NCBI GenBank assembly: GCA_949752745.1
Contig: OX457026.1
Coordinates: forward strand, 44,175,239 to 44,239,238
Source: Protula sp. h YS-2021
Taxonomy: Eukaryota; Annelida; Polychaeta; Sabellida; Serpulidae
Length of the DNA: 64,000 bases
Direction of reading: 5' to 3'
Shown: in pieces, positions 1-10,854 of the stretch
Layout of the letters: every line of letters begins with the position of its first letter
How positions within the stretch are numbered: position 1 is the stretch's first letter
Notes under the pieces: generated by a model
Database searches by the model: none
Told to the model about the DNA's origin: nothing
What the model saw: the letters and a program-made list of their open reading frames with translations, nothing else
Program-made: the position numbers and the translations under genes

Positions 1-2784
1 TACTTTCCGTTGGTCCACCCTGTGCAGTCACCTCGCCAATTTCCACATCCGGCAACGCTTCGTAGCCCGTTTGTTGGTATGGTTCCCTTGGCTTCCCACT
101 GTTTATGGCAATGAGGACCTGTGCCACTTTACTCTTTTCGACAATGTCGACCGGTAATCTGTAGTAATCCCTATGAACCCTTATGTCGTGACCCATGAAA
201 TTTGCCAAAAAGTCCTGCTCTACGTGCGGCAAGTTTAACACTTGCGACATCGTTGCAAGGTGTTTTCGCATGTTTGTTGAATTAAAAATGTTCAAGTCGG
301 TAAGGCCTGCTTCCACTGCTACCTTTTTTACCGCGACGTGCCCCTCCATCGGTGTGTTATAATTTCCGGGACGTGCAAAGACATAAACCGAGTTCTTGTG
401 GACGTACTTTTCGCGTAGCTTCAGCAGCAGCTTGATGTTTTCGTGCATATCGTTTGTTAACAGCACCGATATTCGTCTAGAGCATTTCCCCAAGAACTCA
501 ATCCTGATCAATTTGCTTGCCAACTGCTTTTCGAATTCCTGCATTCCCGCTAGATATTCGGGATCTGGCTCTGATGAAATTTTCAGACCGTCAGTTAAAT
601 CCTTCAATAGCAACCTTTCGACCTCACCACTGCGTTTTCTGTTGAACATTATCACCTGTGCGAGGGTATACACCACGACTTCCCTATAGATGTCTTCTTT
701 CGCCGGTTTCGTATGAAGTACCTTCATTCTGTTCGATATGTGTTGGAAAAACTTGTCAATGTCTTGAAACATTGGCAGAATTTTTCTCTTGTTAAATTTT
801 CGTCGCTTTAGCAGGAAGTTAGCTCGTCTGGACAAACATGTGTAATAACGATCGAGCACAGAATGGAACACAGAGGCAATCTTGTTTTTCGAGTAGTCTC
901 CATTTCGTAGGCAATGCATCTCGTATTCGGTTGCAAGGGTTCTTAGAGTTCCTCCTAATCTCATAACCGCCGATGGATGGCTGAATTCTTCTTGTGATGC
1001 TGGTCCTTCGTCCTGGGACATTTTAATAACGCTCTCCATTAGCCTGTAGTGGCCAGGGTGGACTAGGTCTTCACTGCTTACGAAAACATCGGGATATTTC
1101 TCGCGACACAGCTTAAGTAACTTTGCCAAAGCTATGACGGGTTGTGTTATCATACTTTGCGCCTTCGACATATGACCATGTTTATCGGATAAAAATTCCA
1201 TCAGCTCTAGCAGCAACTTGTCGTTCTTTATGATCTCCGTCGTATGACACGGGTGCATGCGTGCCAAAGCCTTTTTAACAGATTCAGACTTGGTGTCCAC
1301 TTGCATCATTTTAGCTCTTGCCTCAGGAACAAGTCGTTTTCGCGTAGTTTTTTCGGGCGTATCAATTTTCTCTCCTTTTTCCCGTCGATCTGCATTTTGC
1401 TTACATTCCCTCCTTTGATGACGTGCGAAGTTTTCTTTCGTTATCATTGCCTTGCAGTATGGACACAACAGGTACTCTTTTTCTTCAGTCGCTTTCTCCC
1501 TCTTCCTCATGGTGTTTCGGTATTTGACAATTAAGTCTTTCAACCCTTTCTTTTTGGCCTGTTTGTTGTACCAATAATCTCCCAATTTTCGAATTCTATC
1601 CCATTCCAATGCACGACAACGCTTGTCTTTGATTTCTTTTATAACTTTTATTTCGTCTTCGTTTCGATGGACGCCTGTGCAATGTTCGGCTACACGTGCA
1701 ATCAATTTGTGACAGAAGAAACAACAATGCTTTTTTTTACTGGCTGGGTCCAGTCTTGGTAGATCGAAATCACTATCCGCAGTTGCTACCGTTGAAGATT
1801 CAATTGCAGTAGCTGGTTCTGTATCCGAGGTTTCGCTTCTTAAAGCTGATGGTGTTGAAACCGTTCGTTTCGCTGACTTGCGACGTGATTTCATTGGGGT
1901 CGATGTGACGGGCGTAGATTCGGATCTGTCGGTACTTGAACTAAACATCGGTCCCTCTGTTGTGTCTTTTTCTCCAACAGGCACCGATGGGTCCTCCATC
2001 TGACCGTGTTCGTCGCCTGAGATCTCGCTACTTTTCACTGATCTGCGAACCGTTGCTTTCGCCGCTTTTCCTGGAGTTGTGACAGGGGTTTCATTAGACT
2101 CACTGCTACTTGTAGTAAATGTATGTTTTTTTCCTGGTAACCTTTTCTTTTTCGCAGTGGGTACGGAGTCTGAATCACCATCATGAGCGTGGCCAGAGCT
2201 TCTGACGGACTTGGGCTGTAACTCCGACTTTGTAAGATATTTCTGTCTCCCTCTTTTGTCTTTCTCTGGCGCCGATGAGGCTTTCAATTGACTGTGTTTG
2301 CCACCTGATCTCTGGCTACTTTTCACTGCTGGTCTGCGAACTATTGCTTTTGCACCTGATCTCTGGCTACTTTTCACTGCTGGTCTGCGAACCGTTGCTT
2401 TCGCTGCCTTTCGTGGAGTTGATGTGATAGGGGCTTCATCAGACTCCTCATCACTGCTACTTGAACTAAATTTATGTTTTTTTCCTGAGAGCCTTTTCTT
2501 TTTTGGAGTGGGTACGTAGTCTGAATCATGGTCACGATCGACGGAAGAGCTTTCATCGGACTGGGGCTGTAGCCTTTTCTGTTTAGGGCGAATTCGCAGT
2601 GAGAAACTCTTTGGCTTTTCTATCTGGGCCACTGATACGGGAGAACTGTTTTCTATCTGAGCCATTGGTACGGGAGAACTTAATACCGATGAATCTGAGA
2701 CGTGTTGTTCAACATTCGGTTCTAACGGAATGACCTCTCTTAGGGACACCTCGAACACCTCAGGATCACAATCTTTTCCCGCCT
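1..2784 (-). CDS. Large exon of tyrosine-recombinase-like zinc-finger protein (partial, runs off left edge)
   Basis: This is an open frame of 2784 nt on the minus strand with no stop inside the window. It begins after a good splice acceptor (ttgcag at 2790-2785), and its first two bases complete the codon left by the exon at 4556-4864. From N to C it has a Ser/Lys/Glu-rich region with repeated KKKR-type basic patches (about 2750-1760), a C-x2-C...H...H motif (near 1730-1680), and a second C-x2-C...H-x4-C motif (near 1470-1400). A mostly helical region follows, then a core like tyrosine recombinases. Visible catalytic candidates are Arg in NRKRSGE (about 625-643), Arg in NMRKHLAT (266-268), His in FMGHD (188-190) and adjacent Tyr codons in VHRDYYRLP (161-166). 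Family members resembling this are usually annotated as hypothetical proteins in invertebrates and fish. Crypton-derived or domesticated recombinase origin is an inference. Confidence 0.8.
2302..2404 (-). repeat. In-frame 51-bp tandem repeat inside the recombinase-like exon
   Basis: Two nearly identical 51-bp units lie at 2302 and 2353. They encode a 17-residue Arg/Lys/Ser-rich block twice. A larger, more diverged internal duplication of the surrounding Ser-rich/KKKR block is also visible (about 2040-2250 against 2330-2570). Because 51 is divisible by three, expansion keeps the frame. Confidence 0.75.
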
Positions 2785-3015
2785 CTGCAATAAATATATT
2801 AACCTAAAATAGCACTGAAATTCAGACAAAGAAATCATGGCAAATGCAAAGCAAGTCATTTTTACACAAGTAGGACAAAATACTACCATACCACAGCGAA
2901 TGTAACCCCCTCTCATATGTTTGCATCATGAGCTGGTTACTTCAATTTGTTAATAACATTAACTGCAAATGCTAAACCTCATATCGCACTTTTTGGTTAA
3001 AAAATAAACATTGTT

Positions 3016-4070
3016 GTGTATCAACATGTCGCAGTGAAACGGACCGAATTTAAAAAAAAAAAAAACCACAGCAGACTCCAGATTTAGGGCACCAAGTGGC
3101 GAGTGCTGAAACTGAGTTCAATCTATCTTTTTTTTTCTTTGAGAAAGGGGCGGGGTGAGGGGGGGGAGAAGGTTGCAACCCACCATAGCCCCCTAATTAC
3201 ACCAAGTACACATTTTTGATTCTGGTGTATCAACATATTGCAGTGAAACGAACTGAATTTTGAAAAAAAAACCACAGCAGACTCCAGATTAAGGGTACCA
3301 AGAGGTGAGCGCTGAAACTGAGTTCAATCTATTTTTTTTTCTTTGAGAAAGGGGCGGGGTGAGCGGGGGGGGGAAGGGAAAGTTGCAACCCATCGTAGCC
3401 CCCTAATTACACCAAGTACACATTTTTGATTCCGGTGTATCAACATATTGCAGTGAAACGAACTGAATTTTGAAAAAAAAAACCACAGCAGACTCCAGAT
3501 TAAGGGTACCAAGAGGTGAGCGCTGAAACTGAGTTCAATCTATTTTTTTTTCTTTGAGAAAGGGGCGGGGTGAGGGGGGGAGAGGGAAGGTTGCAACCCA
3601 TCGTAGCCCCCTAATTACACCAAGTACACATTTTTGATTCTGGTGTATCAACATATTGCAGTGAAACGAACTGAATTTTGAAAAAAAAAACCACAGCAGA
3701 CTCCAGATTAAGGGTACCAAGAGGTGAGCGCTGAAACTGAGTTCAATCTATTTTTTTTTCTTTGAGAAAGGGGCGGGGTGAGGGGGGGGGGGGGGAGAGG
3801 GAAGGTTGCAACCCATCGTAGCCCCCTAATTACACCAAGTACACATTTTTGATTCTGGTGTATCAACATATTGCAGTGAAACGAACTGAATTTTGAAAAA
3901 AAACCACAGCAGACTCCAGATTAAGGGTACCAAGAGGTGAGCGCTGAAACTGAGTTCAATCTATTTTTTTTTCTTTGAGAAAGGGGCGGGGTGAGGGGAG
4001 GAGAGGGAAGGTTGCAACCCATCATAGCTCCCTAATTACACCAAGTACACTTTCTTCATTCTGGTGTATC
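3016..4070. repeat. Tandem array, about 210-bp unit, five copies, in an intron
   Basis: The landmark gtgtatcaac or close variants recurs at 3016, 3225, 3435, 3643, 3858 and 4064, giving spacings of 206-215 bp. Length changes come mostly from poly-T and poly-G runs inside the unit (ctttgagaaaggggcggggt). Internal units are more alike than the edge units. The array lies wholly in the intron 2785-4555. Short ORFs on the minus strand repeat with it and are not genes. Confidence 0.9.
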
Positions 4071-4099
4071 GACATGTTGCAGTGAAACGAACTGAATTT

Positions 4100-4430
4100 T
4101 GAATAATAATAAACATAGGCATCGGAGATGCAGAGCCTTCAGCCAATAACAGCTACATCACTGTGGTCCAGTTACTCTTTTGAAATACCGTCCGGATAAA
4201 AACAACATACAAGGTGCAACGGATGAAGCGGCGGACAGGTGTTTGCACATTTACACTATATATACTTTCTTCCTGTAAAGTTTCGTGAAGCTCCGATAAA
4301 TAGTTTTTGAGATATCGCCCAGACAAAAAAATTTACGGACAGACGAACGGACAGACCGATAGCAATAGCTCCCTACTAACACCAATATTACGTCCTGCGA
4401 TTTTGTGAAACAAGCCGTTTGGGTGTGGGG
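4100..4430. repeat. Dispersed-repeat-like sequence
   Basis: The sequence contains the phrase gagatatcgcccagac followed by acggacagacgaacggacag. This kind of end is shared with the GACGTCAT-type repeats elsewhere in the window (near 10650 and 20460). I see no coding capacity. It is probably the terminal part of a non-autonomous element, but its boundaries are not clear. Confidence 0.45.
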
Positions 4431-4555
4431 GCGGTCTCGCCAGCAATAATGTCTTCGTTTAACGGTATTGATATTTTTCTGACCACTACACTTTACCACT
4501 GCACAAATGCTCAATACCAGCGAAATGGACATCGCATAAAAACTATTTTACTTAC

Positions 4556-4864
4556 CACCTTTTGTTTCTTCTGTCAGCGCGCAAAACCTTTCCAAGATAT
4601 GGTGCTGTTGCTCTTGCATAAGGTCCTCCTCCCTTACAGCTGTTGATGGAATAGGCCGCTGCCGAGATGTTACGGGTGCACTACAGGTCGTCAAGTGCTC
4701 TAGAAATTCAGGATCAGGTTCGGCGTCATCACGCAACATCTCAGAAAATGATAAATTTGGAAAAAAGTTTTGCTCTTGTGCTGTTGTAGCTTGTGGCTGA
4801 CAAAGTTCATGGCTAGTTTGCTCCTGCCCCTCCCCCTCATCACTTGCTTTGGCCAAGACATCTG
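4556..4864 (-). CDS. Internal exon of the recombinase-like gene
   Basis: The exon is bounded by acceptor tttcag (ending 4865) and donor gtaagt (starting 4555). It is 309 nt long, with 2 nt before and 1 nt after complete codons, so it joins in frame both to the exon at 5085-5273 and to the large exon ending at 2784. It encodes an acidic, Gln-rich segment of about 103 residues with no domain I recognise. The intron downstream (2785-4555) contains a tandem repeat array. Confidence 0.75.
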
Positions 4865-5084
4865 CTGAAACAAAAGAAATAAAAACAAAATGCATTTCTA
4901 AATATCTTTTCCATATAAAACACACTCAACATGCGAAACGCGATATTGCTATGTTTTAGACTTGCACTTAACCTGGATGGTTTCGCTTGCTTGACGTCCT
5001 CATCAGTTTACAACCATACCGTAAAATGTATTATATTGTATTAAAGCATACAGCTAAAAAAAAAATGAAATACGTAAAACCTAC

Positions 5085-5273
5085 CCAAAATAGCACTTGT
5101 ATCTACTGTTTGCAGTGAAGACCTGGGTTCAATGTGGGAAAAAGTTATGCCTTCAGGTTTCAGTCCTTCTACCACATCCCTCACAACACATGTCGCAATT
5201 TCCTGTCCCGCAAATACCTCCGCATCTGCCCCTCCAGGCCTCTGTACCATCCTGCAAACAAGTCCGGCAGCTT
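5085..5273 (-). CDS. Internal exon of the recombinase-like gene
   Basis: The acceptor is ttgttgtag (ending 5274) and the donor is gtaggt (starting 5084). The exon is 189 nt in a 2+186+1 arrangement, so it keeps frame with both neighbours. The product is a 63-residue unrecognised segment. The longer open frame seen here in genomic translation only reads through into the intron. Confidence 0.72.
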
Positions 5274-5509
5274 CTACAACAAAACAAAATGACAGACATG
5301 AGAGTTACACAAGCAAATGGTAAATGCATTTATGTGATATACGCGAAACCAGATGCACTGCACACTTTTTTTATGTTCAACTTACTTGATAACACATCTA
5401 AAATGAGAAAGAAACAAAGCCAATAAATAACTCTGAGTTACCTTGTTGATTAAAGTGCAAGGCGAAAAGCGCTGTATTTTAATTGATAACAAAGCTAAAT
5501 ACGACTTAC

Positions 5510-5617
5510 CCATTGCATTTGCAAGGTAGGTATTCCCTGGTTGGACCGTGTAAGTACCTTCCGTCTTGTGGGACAACTCAAAGATCTTGACTGGTTGAGG
5601 TACAGGTTTCACCACTC
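5510..5617 (-). CDS. Internal exon of the recombinase-like gene
   Basis: The acceptor is cttttttag (ending 5618) and the donor is gtaagt (starting 5509). The exon is 108 nt with phases 2+105+1, compatible with both flanking exons. It encodes about 35 residues beginning VVKPVPQPVK. I recognise no domain. Confidence 0.72.
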
Positions 5618-5831
5618 CTAAAAAAGTTAAAAGGATTTTGAATTTAAGTCATATTTTAGTTTCTTTCCGAGCATTTTTCGTGGGCGCAAACACAAAATTA
5701 TTTGGAACAGCGAAATGGGCTGCAGTTGCAAACCCTAAAAACAAAAATAAGCAACACACGAGGTGACCACTTTAAACACAGCTGGGCAACAGAACATCTT
5801 ATGCTTCAATAGTTAAAAAAAAAACACTTAC

Positions 5832-6053
5832 CAAGTAATTTGCCCTCAAACGACTCTGTAGCACCCAATTTCGCATCTTCAGCCAGTTTTGTGTTACTAA
5901 AATGTGTAGCTGCCCCCTCTTTCTTTGACTTGCTAGCAAACTTTTGTAAAAGGGCACCAACGCCCGTAATAACGGTATCGCTTCCCGGACTACATTCAAA
6001 AGTGTCCCTGTCTTCTGTCTCACGCCTTCCCCTTGCTGCTACGGGAACATTTT
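5832..6053 (-). CDS. Most upstream exon of the recombinase-like gene that I can support
   Basis: The acceptor is attttcag (ending 6054) and the donor is gtaagtg (starting 5831). The exon is 222 nt with phases 2+219+1. It encodes about 73 residues rich in charged residues, with no recognised domain. The exon starts two bases into a codon, so at least one more coding exon lies upstream. The 200-N gap at 6346-6545 may hide it. A candidate short exon near 6275-6309 has a donor-like gtgagt but the wrong phase. Confidence 0.68.
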
Positions 6054-6345
6054 CTGAAAATGTATCACATTCTAACTACATAAGCGAAATGAGCAGCACA
6101 TCAAAGCTGGACACCCTGGATTGCATTTGTTTTGCAAACTCTAAACCACTGCGGATTCGCACGACAGAGACTGACAACTTCACGTGAAATCAAAATGCCA
6201 ACTACGCTTAAAGAGACCATGTAGCGGCCAGGAATAACCTTTACATTCAATCTTCAATTCAAAGCTGTACTCACAAAACTCTTTCAATCACATTCGGAAG
6301 ACCTGGAGGGCCACTACTGCTGTTGCCCTACTTGAATTTTGCACG
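6054..6345. other. Intron or upstream sequence before the assembly gap
   Basis: No supported gene. A possible splice donor (gtgagtac, minus strand, near 6270) follows a short open stretch, but its phase does not fit the next exon. Confidence 0.4.
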
Positions 6346-6545
6346 NNNNNNNNNNNNNNNNNNNNNNNNNNNNNNNNNNNNNNNNNNNNNNNNNNNNNNN
6401 NNNNNNNNNNNNNNNNNNNNNNNNNNNNNNNNNNNNNNNNNNNNNNNNNNNNNNNNNNNNNNNNNNNNNNNNNNNNNNNNNNNNNNNNNNNNNNNNNNNN
6501 NNNNNNNNNNNNNNNNNNNNNNNNNNNNNNNNNNNNNNNNNNNNN
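6346..6545. other. Assembly gap, 200 N
   Basis: Exactly 200 N, followed directly by an (AC)n(TA)n microsatellite. This suggests that the assembler broke on simple repeats and that the gap size is nominal. Confidence 0.98.
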
Positions 6546-6652
<107 letters not shown>

Positions 6653-6829
6653 GGTGTGTGTGGCTGCATCCTGTGATTAAGTGATTTATTCTACTATATG
6701 ATAAACATTTTTGGTGTGCGTATGATTTTATTCCCACTTGACATTGAAAATACCAAATGGGGATTGATTGCCTTGAATTCCTCACCTATTTTTTTCCTCC
6801 CTTTTTTTCTTTTTCCGCCGATTCGGTTT

Positions 6830-7450
6830 CCAGACATCTCCTCCGAGACCGCTGAAGCTAGACCAACCAAACTTATCACATGTATGGAGGGTCATCTGAA
6901 GTGGTGCACCTGATAAAAATTTTTGATCTTGACCTTACTGGTCAAGGTTAAATCGCGAAAAAGGTCAATCGGTTTCCAGACATCTACAGCAAGGCCATTG
7001 AAGCTAGAGAAGCCAAACTTGGCACATATATAAAGAGCGATGTGATCTGAAGTAACCGGTAACAAAATTTGACCTTGACCTTGAAATCGCGAAAAACGCT
7101 TTTTAAGAAAACAATGATTTATCTCGAAAACGGTAAGAGATAGAGCAATTCTGACCTCATTTTCGACCTCCACCCCCTATACGACGATACGTAAGATATA
7201 ACTTCCGGTGTCCTTGACCTCCAGGTCATTTTCGAGCTCCAAACCGGAAGTTGGCCTTTATCTCGAAAACCGAAAGAGATAGAACAATTCTGACCTCATT
7301 TTCGACCTCTACCCCCTATACGACGATACGCAAGGTATAACTTCCGGTATCCTTGACCTCCATGTCACTCTCGAGCCCCAAACCGGAAGTTGGCCTTCAT
7401 CTCGAAAACGGTAAGAGATAGAGCAAATTTTTGGCCTTGACTTTACCGGT
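6830..7450. repeat. Tandem repeat with 139-bp unit, plus related flank
   Basis: The landmark atctcgaaaac recurs at 7121, 7260 and 7399, exactly 139 bp apart. Each unit holds aacttccggt, ccttgacctcca and aaccggaagttggcc. The left flank (6830-7110) holds degenerate versions rich in gaccttgacc. No coding capacity. Confidence 0.85.
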
Positions 7451-7550
7451 ATAGTTAGTAGTATTTAGGAGGATATTCTACATTCAGACATGTGAAAATT
7501 GTTAACAAACTGCAATATCATCTACCTTTCGTTTTAAGTTATCATTCCAA

Positions 7551-8130
7551 GTGGGGCTAATTCGCTGTGCGAATTTCGGTCTAGTTTAACTTGCGTTGAT
7601 GCACGGTGCTAATTTTGGTCCAGTGTACTTGCTTATTTAGCTTGTTTTTTAACTTGCTTTAATGCTCGGTTACCATTTCTGAACAGTGTGTTTGTATTAT
7701 TTAGCTTGCGTCGATGAGCGGTTCGCATTTTCCACCAGTGCGCATGATTATTTAACCTGTGTTGATGCGTGGTTCGCATTTTGGACCAGTGCGCATATTT
7801 ATTTAACTTGTGTTGATGTGCGGTACTTATTTTGGATAGCAAATGTTTTATTTAACCTGCGTTGATGCGCGTTGCTTATTTTGGACCAGTGCCCATGTTA
7901 CTTAAATTCCGTCGATGCGCGGTTCTTATTTCGGACTAGAGCGCATGTTTATTCAACTTGCGTCGATGCGCGGCTCTTATTTCGGACCATTGCGCATGTT
8001 TATTTAACTTGCGTTGCTACGCGGTTCGCATTTCCGACCACTGCACATGTTTATGTAACTTGCGTCCATGCGCGGTTGCTATTTTGGACTAGTGCGCAAG
8101 TTCATTTAACTTGCGCTGTAGGAGGAGTTT
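7551..8130 (+). repeat. 51-bp minisatellite, array A
   Basis: About eleven degenerate units of a 51-bp repeat, recognised by catgtttatttaacttgcg and gatgcgcggttcgcattt. The same unit forms array B at 12.0-12.8 kb in the same orientation. The ORFs here repeat a 17-residue unit and follow from a period divisible by three. Confidence 0.88.
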
Positions 8131-8179
8131 CATTTTTTTATAATTCCGAAAAAAATAAAACCAAAAATTTTCCAATTCA

Positions 8180-8600
8180 CTCAAAAAGCACAAGACGTAT
8201 GCAAGACCCTCTAGAGACGGCTCACACCAAAAATAAACGACATCTGATAAAAACTGCAGGACGAAATGCATCTTGAGTCTTTTTCTTCAAAAATTCCCTG
8301 ATCGATTCAAAAAGCACAAACATATAACGTAAGCTTGGCTAAAAAGCACAAACCGTATGCTTGAGCCCTTAGGGATGCCTCATACCAAAAAGTAACTGAC
8401 ATCGGATCAAAATTGTAGGACCAGATGCATTTTAAATTTTTTTCTCAAAAAATTCCCAAAAATTCAAAAATCACCCCATTGACTAAAAAAGCACAAGTCG
8501 TATGCATGACCCCTTAGGGATGCCTCGGACCAAAAATAAATGACATCGGATCAAAATTGTAGGAGGAGATGCATTTTGAAACAAAGTTTACTAAATAAAC
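8180..8600. repeat. Three-copy tandem repeat, 145-158 bp
   Basis: Units start near gcacaa at 8188, 8346 and 8491. Each carries cgtatgc..gaccc, tagggatgcctc, gacatcggatcaaaa and gatgcatttt. The first unit is the most diverged. It ends in an ACTAAC-rich stretch (8590-8635). Confidence 0.8.
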
Positions 8601-9060
8601 AACTAACTAACGAACTAACGAATAACTAACCAACGGACGCCATCCGCAAACCGATAGGAATACCCCCAGCTTAAAAGGCAGGACACAAAAGGCAAATTAC
8701 TTATTGATGTTGAAAAGCATAATACACAAAGTAGTAACTTGTTTTGAAAAAAAAAAAGATTCCTTTTACTATTAAAAAGAACCTTAATTAGCTATTTATG
8801 TCGACTGAAAGCAAAAAAGCCGTAGAAAGCCGTAGATTTGTGTCGAAGCCGTAGGAAAGCCGCAGGATTTTGGGGTGTCTCAAAAAAAGCCGTAGGAAAT
8901 GGCAACCCTGAACACATAAAATGTAAAACAAGAAACATACCACTCACATACTGACTCACAATTTCTAGAACACTGACCAAAATGCAAAGATCGGATAAAC
9001 CGAAGATCGGTTAAACCGAATTTTGCGCAGTCCCGTCTGCGACCAATTCGCTTAAACGGG
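8601..9060. other. No gene seen
   Basis: AT-rich sequence with several short repeats of agccgtagga (8815-8900) and two copies of gatcggataaaccga/gatcggttaaaccga (8990-9020). No supported coding region. Confidence 0.5.
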
Positions 9061-9063
9061 TTC

Positions 9064-9504
9064 TATGAGAGAAGGAGAGGGAGGTAGGGAGGGAGGGAGG
9101 GAGAGGGAGGGAGGGAGGGAGAGGGAGGGAGGGAGGGAGGGAGGGAGGGAGGGAGGGAGGGAGGGAGGGGGGAGGGAGGGAGGGAGGGAGGGAGGGAGGG
9201 AGGGAGGGAGGGAGGGAGGGAGGGAGGGGGGGAGGGAGGGAGGAGGGAGGGAGAGGGAGGGAGGGAGGGAGAGGGAGGGAGGGAGGGAGAGGGAGGGAGG
9301 GAGGGAGAGGGAGGGAGGGAGGGAGGGAGGGAGGGAGGGAGGGAGGGAGGGAGGGAGGGAGGGAGGGAGGGAGGGAGGGAGGGAGGGAGGGAGGGAGGGA
9401 GGGAGGGAGGGAGGGTGGGAGGGAGGGAGGGAGGGAAGAGAGGACACGAGAGGAGAGAGAGAGCGAGAGAAAAAAACAGGCAGAGAGAGAGACAGAGTGG
9501 AGTG

Positions 9505-9535
<31 letters not shown>

Positions 9536-9607
9536 CGAGAGAAAGACAGGCAGAGAGAGACAGACAGGGAGAGAGGAGAGACAGAAGAGAGAAGAGAGAG
9601 AGAAGAA

Positions 9608-9639
<32 letters not shown>

Positions 9640-9663
9640 GAGAGGAGGAGAGGAGAGGAGAGG

Positions 9664-9721
<58 letters not shown>
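9064..9721 (+). repeat. Polypurine (GGGA)n/(GA)n tract, about 650 bp
   Basis: The plus strand is almost pure purine. A (GGGA)n block with GAGGGA variants occupies 9064-9440, and irregular GAGA/GACAGA follows to 9721. Pyrimidine interruptions are few in the first half (9084, 9416). Ser/Leu/Pro ORFs on the minus strand are translation artefacts. Confidence 0.97.
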
Positions 9722-10095
9722 CCAGTAACCTAGGTCCGTCCGCCACTTTACACTGATTTTTTGTGCAATAAGTCTCGTGTTTTGGACGTGATCGCGTAAT
9801 GCTTTAGAATGTAGCAAATACAGTCAATTTCAAGTGCAAACTATAAGACATATCAACTCGCTGCTACTATTAAAGGTCGCAATCCACGACAAAGAGTGCT
9901 CGTACTGGACTGGAGTATTAACAATTAAGTAGACCTAAGCAGCTGGAGACCTTAATGGAGAAGCACTCTACAGATCGCCACGCTTTTTTGCGCTAAACGT
10001 GGAACGCTTCGACAAGGTATTTAATCGTGAGCAGAATCATCAGGCAGAAAGGCCAGATCAGTGAGTACTTGCAATTAAGAAGACCGTTTTTACCC
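9722..10095. other. No gene seen
   Basis: Unique-looking sequence without a recognised ORF or repeat. It could contain an untranslated upstream exon of the enolase gene, but nothing in the sequence proves it. Confidence 0.35.
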
Positions 10096-10099
10096 AATG

Positions 10100-10770
10100 A
10101 CGTGATATTCTATTTCAGTTCCTTGTTCTAAGAAAATTTTGGCAGAATCTTTCGGACCTGACAAGAAATATTCCCACTAAGTTTCAACTTTCTCCGATGT
10201 TCAGCGGCTGAGCAATTTTACAAACAAGATTTTAACGTAGTAGCGTCATGCATCTTAAATTCACTGTATCAGTCAAAAATTGTTAGAACCATCCGATTGA
10301 CTAAAGGAATACCCACATACAATTTGAAGTCAATACGACTTTCCGAAAGCGAGATATGTTGCACACAAGACCTGGTTCACAACATACACATATTTTATAT
10401 GATGACGTCATACGCCGCACTCGTTCGTTCTACTCGCGACAAATTCGAAAGAATCTTTCGGACCTACAAAACAACAATACCAGTTTGAACTTTCAAGGTT
10501 GAAACATTTTGCACACAAAATTTTCAGGCAATTACGCCTTCCTTAATTATGTAACATCAGTCGAAACTCGGCAGAATTATCCCACCTACCCAACGAATAA
10601 ACAGATCAAGTTTGAAGAGTATCCGACTTTTCGTTCTCGAGATATCATGTACATAACATTTTGTTCACAACAGACTGACACAAACAGACAAACATTGACG
10701 TACACACACACACACACACAGAAAACGTACAAACACTGTCTTCCCTTGATCGAGGAAACATAATAAATCA
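10100..10770. repeat. GACGTCAT-type dispersed repeat, two degenerate units
   Basis: Shares long phrases with 18.9-20.5 kb and its duplicate: gacgtcatacgccgcactcg, ttcgttctactcgcgac, and the end cagactgacacaaacagac...aaacataataaat. The end carries an (AC)n run at 10703. Probably one insertion of a family built of tandem units of about 265-310 bp. Confidence 0.75.
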
Positions 10771-10854
10771 TTAGTGATATCTACGGTGCAAAATGTTTGT
10801 GTTCAACAAAGGTAGTGACAGGTCTTGGACATGGATAGAGTATATAAAACTAAC

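Noticed and set aside
396..1534. Plus-strand ORFs of 96-97 residues
   Set aside because: Shadows of the long minus-strand exon, which is open through the whole stretch.
3324..3720. Two similar 60-residue ORFs with a hydrophobic stretch
   Set aside because: They are the same intronic 210-bp satellite read twice; both include poly-T and poly-G runs.
6270..6312. Additional upstream exon of the recombinase-like gene
   Set aside because: Donor-like gtgagt and acceptor-like caagtag exist, but the open frame leaves two bases where one is needed to join the next exon.
7551..8130. CRISPR-like array
   Set aside because: Repeats are contiguous without unique spacers and the sequence is eukaryotic.
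9011..9817. Long Ser/Leu/Pro ORFs on the minus strand and Arg/Glu/Gly ORFs on the plus strand
   Set aside because: They are translations of the (GGGA)n/(GA)n tract and have no non-repeat coding content.
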